Assembly (NCBI RefSeq): GCF_018394335.1
Contig: NZ_CP074572.1
Coordinates: forward strand, 1,612,001 to 1,676,000
Direction: 5' to 3'
DNA length: 64,000 bases
From: Shewanella dokdonensis
Lineage (GTDB): Bacteria; Pseudomonadota; Gammaproteobacteria; Enterobacterales; Shewanellaceae
A program made the position numbers and the translations under genes. Positions 56,970 through 64,000 of the stretch are shown here, in pieces (the first letter of the stretch is position 1; each line of letters begins with the position of its first letter). Under the pieces are notes generated by a model, which was given only the letters and a program-made list of their open reading frames with translations, had not been told where the DNA came from and ran no database searches.

Positions 56970-58786
56970 ATGCGTTTCCTGCCGCTGTTTGCCTTATGTG
57001 CCACTCTATTGCCATTATCCGCGCTGGCACAAACAGCTCCGTTATCGACTTATGTTAATGACAACATCTTGCCACCGCAGCGGCCCTGGCATGGCGCAGA
57101 TGAGGCGTTAATGCAAGCGGGAGATAGTCGTTGGGCTACGCCGTTTGAACAAAGTGGTGGCATCCGCAGCCCTAGCTACCCCGACACCATCCACTGGCTC
57201 GATAACCTGCTGGACGACAGCAGCGGCTTAGAGAAAGTCAGCTTAGGCCGAAGCCCACAAGGGCGTGAGATCTGGATGTACATTGCCAGCGATGAAGACG
57301 CCAAAACACCGCAGCAACTGCAAGCTAACCATAAACCCACTGTGTTAGTGCAAGCGGGGATCCATGGCGGTGAAATAGATGGCAAAGATGCCGGCATGAT
57401 GCTGCTGCGCGATATCTTCCAAGGCGACAAGCGACAACTGCTGGAACACGTTAATTTACTGTTCGTCCCGATTCTTAACGTGGATGGCCATGAACGCAGC
57501 GGTGAATATAACCGGGTAAATCAACGCGGTCCTGTGCAAATGGGCTGGCGCAGTAACAGCCAGAATCTCAATCTTAACCGTGACTACGCCAAGGCCGACA
57601 CGCTCGAAATTCAAAGTGTGCTGAGCGCCATCAATCGCTGGGAGCCACAGCTCTACATTGATGTGCATGTCACTGACGGCCTTGATTACCAGTACGATAT
57701 CACCTTTGGTTACCACACCCAGAAAGGTCTAAGCCCCAATATTTACCAATGGTTTAGCCAGAGTTATCGGCCGCAGATAGAACAAGCGCTCACCGCCGCA
57801 TACCACACGCCCGGGCCATTAGTTTTCACCGTCGACAACACAGATTTATCTAAAGGGCTAGAGCTGTGGCACCCGAGTCAGCGCTACTCCGATGGTTATG
57901 GCGACGCCCGGCACCTGCCTACCGTGTTGATTGAAAACCATAGTCTGAAGCCTTTCAAACAGCGGGTATTGGGCACCTATGTGTTGCTAGAACAAACCTT
58001 GAAAACGGTTGGTGAGCAGGCCACTCGGTTACAAGCAGCCATCGAGAAAGATCGTTATCGTTACCCACAACTGCTAACGCTGACATGGGAACGAGAACTG
58101 CAACCCACTACCCGGGATTTTCTTGGGGTCGGTTATCGCATTGAGCACAGTGCCATTTCTGGCGCTAACGTGGTGCGCTGGGACGGCGAAGCCAAACTTT
58201 ATCCGCAACTGCCACTGTTTAGCACCACCAAAGAAGGGATCCAGGTTAGTCGTCCAGCCGCCTATTACATCCCACCGCAATGGCAAAAAGTCATCCAGCG
58301 TCTCGCCATGCACGGCATTCGCATGGAAACACTGCCACAGGCAACCACCATGACATTGCAGCAATATCATCTTAGCAATCCGCAGTTCGGCCAGCGCAGC
58401 TTCGAAGGCCGGCAACGGTTACAAGCCAATGCTAAACTAGAAAAACCTCGGTCACGCTACCGGCTGGCACGGTAGAAATCCCCACAGATCAACCTTTGGG
58501 CGATTTAGCTATCATGTTGCTAGAACCCCAATCGCCCGATTCACTGCTGCAATGGGGCTTTTTCAATACGATAACTAACCGCACCGAATACATTGAAGAT
58601 TACGCCATTGAACCGCTAGCCGCGCAGATGCTGGCACAGCAACCTGAGCTAAAACAGGCTTTTGCACTGGCGTTGAAAGACCCCGTATTTGCGGCTGATC
58701 CTCAGGCCCGCTTACGTTGGTTTTACGAACGCAGCCCCTATTTTGATAAGCAGTATCTGCTTTATCCGGTATACCGCAGCCGTTAA
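56970..58786 (+). CDS. Secreted M14-family zinc carboxypeptidase (one-base frameshift)
   Basis: Predicted periplasmic or secreted metallocarboxypeptidase. Signal peptide MRFLPLFALCATLLPLSALA (start ATG 56970 with GGAG upstream). Zinc ligands are visible in GIHGGEIDGKDAG (His and Glu) and DVHVTDG (His), and the catalytic Glu in VLIENHSLKPF. As sequenced it stops at 58475. Adding one A to the A5 run at 58441-58445 continues it as TSVTLPAGTVEIPTDQPLGD into the frame ending at 58786, giving 605 residues with a C-terminal domain common in this subfamily. A neighbour of the gsp operon, but a type II substrate role is only a guess. Confidence 0.9.
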
Positions 58787-59181
58787 TGTGCCACCCACTG
58801 CGTCAAATACCGGTTAATGACCATGGGGATACTTACACAGGATAATTCAGCAGAGTCGTCGGCGCGGCGGTTAGCTCATGGCGCTCAAGCTCTAGCGGTA
58901 AGCCCTAACTGTGATAGCAAAGCCCACACCGCACTAAATGCGCCGTATTCCACAGACCGCCCCTAGCGGGCGGTCTACACCAAACCTCACCATCCCAAGA
59001 GCTATACAAAACATGCCAGGAAAGCGCTAGCTCAGTTCACTAGGCTGGCATGAACTACGTATTAATGCTCCCCGTTCAATCCTTTGAGTGCGCGAGCGGA
59101 CTCTCACTGAGAACCCACCTCGCCAGCCATACCTACTCGCTACAGTTGCACTAGCAATATCAGGCAGCGCTGCCAGCTGGC
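58787..59181. other. Gene-free interval with inverted repeats
   Basis: No gene is supported here. It holds a 9-bp perfect hairpin (58954-58976, AGACCGCCC / GGGCGGTCT), plausibly the peptidase terminator though lacking a U-run, and an 8-bp inverted repeat CATGCCAG / CTGGCATG spanning 59012-59052. Confidence 0.6.
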
Positions 59182-59252
59182 ACTGGGTTACTGGGTTACT
59201 GGGTTACTGGGTTACTGGGTTACTGGGTTACTGGGTTACTGGGTTACTGGGT
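59182..59252. repeat. Octanucleotide tandem repeat, about nine units
   Basis: ACTGGGTT repeated eight times perfectly plus a ninth unit missing its last base match. It lies about 80 bp upstream of the PadR gene and about 20 bp upstream of its likely -35. Perfect long octamer runs are prone to slippage. Confidence 0.97.
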
Positions 59253-59271
59253 GTACATAGTGAAAAGTTAG

Positions 59272-59315
59272 TTGACAAAGTCAACGATAGAAATTAGTTT
59301 AAGATATATCTTAAA
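59272..59315 (+). promoter_or_regulatory. Promoter/operator region of the PadR-Fur unit
   Basis: A perfect TTGACA (59272-59277) lies in GTTGAC-AAA-GTCAAC, and a perfect 18-bp palindrome (59298-59315, half-site TTTAAGATA) follows where the -10 and start would be (weak -10 TAGTTT at 59295-59300). The palindrome is a strong candidate operator, possibly for the PadR protein itself. Confidence 0.65.
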
Positions 59316-59329
59316 ACATGAGAAACACT

Positions 59330-59920
59330 ATGAAACCATTTCATCGCATCTTGGCTGACGAACATCGCGGCCACTGCGGTCAAGCAAAGTTGCGCTTTGC
59401 CCAAGTGGCACAGGCCAAAAGCCCAGACCATATTGAAGCTGAACCACAGCGTCATCGGCGTTTTCATCGTGGTGAATTAAAGGGACTGATACTGCACCTG
59501 CTCAGCCAAGGTGCGGCACATGGGTATGAGCTGATTAAAGCCATTGGCGACCAAGTCGGAGACGGATATCAACCAAGCCCTGGCGTTATCTACCCCACCT
59601 TGAATGCACTGGAAACCACTCACCTTATTTGTGCAGAAGGTGATGACAACACACAAGACGGCCGTAAGGTTTATGTGCTCACTGACGCCGGAAAGGCACA
59701 TCTGGCCAAACATGCGGAGCAGTTGTCGGTCTTGCTGCAACGTCTTGAGCGGCAAGCGCTGAGGCAACGTGCACGCAATAATCCGCAAATCAATGCGGCG
59801 CTACAGCAATTGAAAGCGGCGTTGCGCAGAAAATTTGCCAATGATGATTTAGCTGAACCCGTCGCAACCGCCATCGCCCACATTATTGAGCAGGCGGCGC
59901 AAGAGATTGAAAAGCATTAA
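59330..59920 (+). CDS. PadR-family regulator with His-rich N-terminal extension (YqjI-like)
   Basis: 196 residues from the ATG at 59330 (an ATG four codons earlier is possible but sits on the operator). Residues about 46-130 form a PadR winged helix (GELKGLILHLLSQGAAHGYE ... SPGVIYPTLNALE), then a helical dimerisation region. The first 45 residues contain several His and one Cys (HRGHCG, HRRFHRG). This matches E. coli YqjI, a metal-responsive repressor with a metal-binding N-terminal extension that controls a ferric reductase. A metal-sensing role here is inferred. The fur-type gene starts 25 bp downstream. Confidence 0.88.
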   Translation: MKPFHRILADEHRGHCGQAKLRFAQVAQAKSPDHIEAEPQRHRRFHRGELKGLILHLLSQGAAHGYELIKAIGDQVGDGYQPSPGVIYPTLNALETTHLICAEGDDNTQDGRKVYVLTDAGKAHLAKHAEQLSVLLQRLERQALRQRARNNPQINAALQQLKAALRRKFANDDLAEPVATAIAHIIEQAAQEIEKH

Positions 59921-59945
59921 TCGGTGGCAACCGGGAGAATCCGTT

Positions 59946-60377
59946 ATGACCGAGGTCGAACAACTGCTGCATCAATACCATATTAAACCCACCCGCAAAC
60001 GGGTCGCTGTACTGGATATTCTCACACGCAGCAACCAACGTCACTTCACCGCTGAACAGTTGTATTTGCAATTGCAGACCGTTGGTTTTGACACAGGACT
60101 TGCCACGGTATACCGGGTGCTGAACGATTTTTCCAGCGCGGGATTGCTAAGACGCAACCAACTGATCCAAGGCAAGGCTTACTATGAATTAGCTGATGAA
60201 CAACCACATATGCATCTGATCGATATTCATCAAGGTGAAATTTTGGAAATCCAGAACGATGCATTAGTGACACAATTACTGAGCACTGTGCAACAGATGG
60301 GATACGCCATAGTAGACGTACAGTTAAATATCTATGTCAAACCGCAGGAGCAGCCTCCTGCAACCGTGAAGTATTAG
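59946..60377 (+). CDS. Fur-superfamily regulator lacking cysteines
   Basis: 143 residues from the ATG at 59946. The N-terminal winged helix matches Fur (KPTRKRVAVLDIL ... GLATVYRVLNDFSSAGLL), but in the dimerisation/metal domain the usual HHDHLICxxC is PHMHLIDIHQGEI. No cysteine occurs anywhere in the protein, so the structural zinc site of canonical Fur is missing, though His residues for a regulatory metal site remain. Cotranscribed with the PadR gene; convergent with a TonB receptor. It is not likely to be the housekeeping Fur. Confidence 0.88.
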   Translation: MTEVEQLLHQYHIKPTRKRVAVLDILTRSNQRHFTAEQLYLQLQTVGFDTGLATVYRVLNDFSSAGLLRRNQLIQGKAYYELADEQPHMHLIDIHQGEILEIQNDALVTQLLSTVQQMGYAIVDVQLNIYVKPQEQPPATVKY

Positions 60378-60457
60378 TCCCGCCACACTCACTTGCAGCA
60401 AACTCACTAGCATCAGCCAATGAGACAGGCACTAAGCTGCGCGAGTTTGAAGTGCCA

Positions 60458-60490
60458 TAAAAAAACGGAAACCCATTGCTGAGTTTCCGT
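60458..60490. terminator. Bidirectional terminator between Fur-like gene and TonB receptor
   Basis: ACGGAAAC / GTTTCCGT stem (60465-60490); on the minus strand it is followed by seven T, on the plus strand by TGTTGTG. It clearly serves the receptor gene and probably both. Confidence 0.85.
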
Positions 60491-60568
60491 TGTTGTGTCA
60501 CCACAAGGTAGCCAAGCGGCTCGCTGGGCGTTTATGGCGATACTGACGCGACGTTAGCATCGTCTATA

Positions 60569-62814
60569 TCAGAAAAAACTAGCCTTGAATTCAATGCCAA
60601 TAATACGTGGCTCATTAACAAAGCCAGTCAGGTTGTTGAAGTCAATGGCGCCAGTAACCCGAGTGGTGTCGGTGATATTGCGGCCATAAGCGGCAACTTC
60701 ATAGTCGTGACCACCGTTGCTCCAGCGATAACCGGCACGCAGCCCCCTTCCAGCAGGTATTTGCTTTCAAACTCTTTGGATTCGTACAGGAAGAAAGAAA
60801 CCTTAGAGCGATAAGCCCAGTCAGTGAACACAAACAGCTCACCATCGGCCAGCGGGTAAGTGTAGTTGGCGGTCACATTCCCAGTCCAACGTGGTGCCTG
60901 AGGTAATGAATTACCGTCGATCAGTGCATTGCCATCAGCATCCAACGGATCGGTCACGGTACAACCACCGCTACAAACGGCGATAGCCAGTTGGTCGTCT
61001 TTGATTTCCGTATGGTTATAACTGATACCAGCAGTCACCAGCAGGTTATCTGTCACCGCAAACTGAGAATCTACTTCAAAACCGTAGCCTTCAGACTTAT
61101 CGGCGTTGAGCAGGCGGCTGTAGTTCACACCACCACCCACAGCAGTCAGTTGCTGATCTTGCAGTTGATAATAAAACACATCAAAGTTGACGCGGCCACG
61201 GTTATCCAGGATATCGGATTTGATCCCTAACTCACCGCTATACATGGTTTCTGAATCAGCGACGGTAACGTTATTACCATACAGCAAACGCCCCTGAGCT
61301 GATGGAGCCCGGAAGCCTTTGGCAACACGGCCGTAGATATTAGTATCGCTATCAAGGCTATAGACGCCGCTCAAATCCCAACTGATCTGTCCATCTGAAG
61401 GATCTGCATATAACTTAGCGGTTGGTAAGCCGCCTTGCTCTGGTGAAACCAGACGTTGTGCCACAAAATCTTTCTTGTCATGGGAGTAACGCACCCCGGC
61501 AGTGACCTTGAAGTCGTCGGTAACATCGTAATCCATAGAACCAAAGGCCGCCCAAGCCTTAGTATCCTGCTTCTGATAGGCGTAACCATTTTGCAAGCCG
61601 TTCTCATCGTAGCTAAAGCTGTCGATGTCCAAAGACTCATCAAAATAGAACAGCCCGACCTGATAGTCTAAACGCCCCAGTTCATTGGTGGACAGACGCA
61701 GTTCCTGTGTCCACTGGCTGTGATCCGGCAAACCATCGGCAGATTCAGAAGTATAAGGAATCATACCTGGTCCCATATAAGGCAGGTATGCAGCGCCATA
61801 ACCACCATCAATATCACCACGGGAATAAGCTTCGGCAGACTCATATCCGGTGATAGAGGTCAGGGTATAGTCACCCAGATTGTATTCCAGTTTAGCGCTG
61901 CCACCGTGGGTCTTGACTGACTGTTCGGCCCGGCTGGCGGCATCCTGGTACACAGTGTCACGTCTAAAACCATCCACCAGATCATTGGTGCCTGTTTTTA
62001 TCACGTTAGCCCGGAATACCCGAGGCGTACCATCCAAATTACGGTAATGAGCATTCAGCAAGGCGCTGAAATCGCTGTTAGGTTGCCACAATACCTGTAA
62101 GCGAGCGGCTCTGTCGTTGTAACCTTCGGCTTGATCTTTGGCTTCAAAACCAGGGGCTTTGTTATCAACCCAATCATCGCGATGCTGATCCAGCACAGAC
62201 AGACGAGCAGAGATGGTATCTGTCAGACCACCACCCACAGCACCTTCCATATTGATGGTGTTATAGGTGCCATAAGAGGCTTTGGCATACGCACTGAATT
62301 CTTGTGTTGGCTTTTTGGTTTCCAGCTTAATGATACCCGCTGTGGTATTGCGGCCGAACAATGACCCTTGTGGGCCGCGCAAAACTTCGACACGTTCCAA
62401 ATCAAAAATCGGATAACCTTTAAGAATCGCGTTTTCCTGTACCACATCATCCACCACCAGCGATACTGGCTGTGAAGAGTTCAGATCAAAATCTGTGTTA
62501 CCCATGCCACGAATGTAGAAACGGGGGAAGGTACGTCCAAATGAAGATTCGATGTTCAGGCTGGGAATACGTGCAGACATAAAACGGATATCATCACCCG
62601 CCGCCCCCATAGCCTGTAAATCATCACTTTTCAAGGCAGAGATAGACATTGGCACTTCTTGCGCGTTCTGCACCCGTTTCTGGGCCGTCACCATAATCCG
62701 TTCTAATTTGCCGTCTTCGGTTTGGGTGGATTGTTCGTCTGCGTAGGCCAGCGAACCGCTGGCGATCAACGCTGCATTAACGCTTAAAAACAGCTTGGAC
62801 AGTTTGCTCATCAT
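60569..62814 (-). CDS. TonB-dependent outer-membrane receptor (one-base frameshift near C terminus)
   Basis: Outer-membrane ligand-gated channel energised by TonB. Signal peptide (about 1-25), a TonB-box-like stretch GKLERIMVTAQKR, plug domain (about 50-165; VEVLRGPQGSLFGRNTTAG) and a 22-strand barrel. As sequenced it ends out of frame after YLLEGG. Adding one C to the C5 run at 60743-60747 (G on the coding strand) restores LRAGYRWSNGGHDYEVAAYG, the GRNITD motif and a terminal EFKASFF with the aromatic last residue required for barrel assembly, 748 residues. Ligand unknown; nearby PadR/Fur regulators suggest iron or another metal complex. Confidence 0.92.
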
Positions 62815-63161
62815 TGATTACCGATTGATTTATATATTTTTATAAATGACAGGTGTTTCTTATGTTGAAACATCCCCTGAGAAGTTCGGGCGCGATATTA
62901 ACAGTTTGTGATAAATTTGAATTTTCTTGTTTAGGAAAAAACTATTCTAAAAATGAAACAACTATTTTAAAGATGTCTTTAATAATGCACTTAACGCTGG
63001 GGCGAAATACTAGAGAACAAGCCGTTTACCTTGGCCTCGCCCGTTGATAGCACCAGTGGCAGGCGTTACCGTTGCTGCCCGACAATTTTTGCCCTCAGTG
63101 ACTACCTTCTCGGGTTTAGGCGCGTTAGGCTATAGTGTCAATTCACCTCGCATCAAATGTT
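62815..63161. other. Divergent regulatory interval upstream of the TonB receptor
   Basis: No gene. It contains an inverted repeat ATTTATA-N6-TATAAAT (62828-62847) right at the receptor's 5' end and a very A/T-rich stretch (62910-62990) on the promoter side. I could not fix a promoter or a recognisable Fur box. A TATAGT (63132-63137) could be the -10 for the plus-strand gene. Confidence 0.5.
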
Positions 63162-63458
63162 ATGGAATCAATACTGCTCGCGGTGATCGCCACGGCGCTG
63201 TTAATTTTGCTCTTAAAATGGTGGCTCGATCATCGCATCAAACAATACCTACAGCAGCAATTTCCCCATGAGTGGCAAGCGCTCAGTCACGCCCGCACCG
63301 GTGTCGTGGCGGCCATTAACACATCGTTACGGGAAGGCGGTCTGAGTCAACACAGCGATCCACTGCTGGCGCGTTATCAGCGCCAAACTAAATGGCTTAA
63401 AATTGCTGCCGTCTCGTTGCTGGTTGTTACCCTGCTTTTAGGGTTTTATCAGCAATAG
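63162..63458 (+). CDS. Small two-TM membrane protein of unknown function
   Basis: 98 residues from the ATG at 63162. Hydrophobic helix at residues 3-20 (ILLAVIATALLILLLKWW), a soluble middle of about 55 residues, and a second helix near the C terminus (IAAVSLLVVTLLLGF). The layout and the segment DPLLARYQRQ before the last helix faintly recall E. coli UspB, but I would not name it. No Shine-Dalgarno is obvious; a GTG nine codons earlier is the alternative start. Confidence 0.65.
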   Translation: MESILLAVIATALLILLLKWWLDHRIKQYLQQQFPHEWQALSHARTGVVAAINTSLREGGLSQHSDPLLARYQRQTKWLKIAAVSLLVVTLLLGFYQQ

Positions 63459-63575
63459 TTGTCAGACACATAATTTCACACATTATGCCGAATCTCGTTA
63501 ATGAGAACCGCTGCGCATCAAGGTACACTGCGTGCTGAATAATTTTCCCATCGGCCCAATCAACAAGGGAACCCT

Positions 63576-64000
63576 ATGTTTACCAAATTAATAACTGCGG
63601 CGGCGGTCAGTGCCGTCCTGTTGGGTGGTTTAACCGCCTGTAATGATAAAACGCAGCCATCATCAACTGTGGCTGAAACAAAAGCAGCACCCGTTGCAGC
63701 GGCGACCGTAGATATCGGCATTAACGTCAACGCCATGGATACAGCCGTTAAGCCCGGCGATGATTTTTATCAGTTCGCTAATGGCAACTGGATGAAAACA
63801 ACTGAGATCCCCGCCGATCGTTCCAGCACCGGCGCCTTTTTAGTGGCTTTCGACGCTACCGAAAAACACAAGGCAGAGCTGATTGCCAATCTGGTAAAGA
63901 GCCAGCATCCCGCCGGCAGTGATGAAGCGCGTATCGCTGATTTTTACAAGGCATACATCGACACAGCGGCAATTGATGCGGCAGGTTTGCAGCCACTACA
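63576..64000 (+). CDS. M13-family (neprilysin/PepO-like) metallopeptidase lipoprotein, 5' part
   Basis: 141 codons are visible before the window ends. A lipoprotein signal peptide ends in LGGLTAC (lipid-modified Cys22), followed by a Ser/Thr/Ala linker and the M13 N-terminal signature VKPGDDFYQFANGNWMKTTEIPADRSS (residues about 64-90, here only indicated). The HExxH zinc site would lie beyond the window. AAGGGA precedes the ATG. Expected role: periplasmic oligopeptide digestion. Confidence 0.93.
   Translation, partial: MFTKLITAAAVSAVLLGGLTACNDKTQPSSTVAETKAAPVAAATVDIGINVNAMDTAVKPGDDFYQFANGNWMKTTEIPADRSSTGAFLVAFDATEKHKAELIANLVKSQHPAGSDEARIADFYKAYIDTAAIDAAGLQPL

Noticed and set aside
58496..58786. 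Separate small gene after the M14 peptidase
   Set aside because: It is the in-frame continuation of the peptidase once one A is restored.
59182..59252. CRISPR-like array
   Set aside because: Units are directly adjacent 8-mers without spacers, and no cas genes are present.
59088..59297. Open frame translating the octamer repeat into an 8-residue repeat
   Set aside because: It is open only because the 8-bp unit lacks stops in that frame; no start signal, and it overlaps the PadR promoter.
62828..62847. Fur box before the TonB receptor
   Set aside because: The A/T-rich inverted repeat ATTTATA-N6-TATAAAT does not resemble the GATAATGATAATCATTATC consensus closely enough.

Overview
The window reads as the chromosome of a gammaproteobacterium, most likely Shewanella or a close relative. 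The evidence is a full beta-operon/str-operon ribosomal region with two tuf copies, a tRNA-Thr/Tyr/Gly/Thr-tufB cluster as in E. coli, the block coaA-birA-murB-rrn-RRM protein-murI-trmA, a complete gspC-N type II secretion operon next to hslR-hslO, and selD-selU. The genus is inferred from gene content and order; no database was used.

Layout. (1) 1-18.4 kb, minus strand: the 5' end of rpsJ (S10 operon) with its leader; the str operon rpsL-rpsG-fusA-tufA; rplKA and rplJL-rpoBC; secE-nusG; then tufB, preceded by four tRNA genes (18.5-18.9 kb). Near-consensus sigma-70 promoters, an rplJ leader, an rplL-rpoB attenuator and hairpin terminators are visible. (2) 19.1-22.1 kb: coaA (plus) convergent with murB-birA (minus). 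(3) 22.2-28.1 kb, minus strand: an rRNA operon 16S-tRNA-Ile-tRNA-Ala-23S-tRNA-Val-5S with P1/P2 promoters, two boxA sites and a terminator; the tRNA-Val sits between 23S and 5S. (4) 28.3-30.9 kb: membrane-anchored RRM protein, murI, trmA. (5) 31.5-37.6 kb: a MexEF-like RND efflux pair plus an SDR oxidoreductase, divergent from a LysR regulator, resembling mexT/mexS/mexEF. (6) 37.8-39.7 kb: fabR divergent from an acyl desaturase, with a long palindrome in front of the desaturase. (7) 39.7-43.4 kb: selD-selU (selenophosphate and 2-selenouridine tRNA) convergent with nudE-cysQ. (8) 43.8-55.3 kb: gspC-N. (9) 55.5-58.8 kb: hslR, hslO and a secreted M14 metallopeptidase. (10) 59.2-64 kb: an octanucleotide tandem repeat, a YqjI-like PadR regulator and a cysteine-free Fur-family protein in one transcription unit, a TonB-dependent receptor, a small two-TM protein and the start of an M13 peptidase lipoprotein.

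A pervasive feature is that seven conserved genes (nusG, birA, the SDR gene, fabR, cysQ, the M14 peptidase, the TonB receptor) are each broken by the apparent loss of exactly one base, nearly always in a homopolymer run. Restoring the base gives a normal-length protein every time. This looks like systematic homopolymer under-calling rather than biology, and I give repaired gene extents. Most of the window is core genome. I see no CRISPR array, insertion sequence, prophage or clear new multi-gene system; the least ordinary parts are the PadR/Fur/TonB region with its octamer repeat, the LysR-SDR-RND locus and the rRNA operon spacers.
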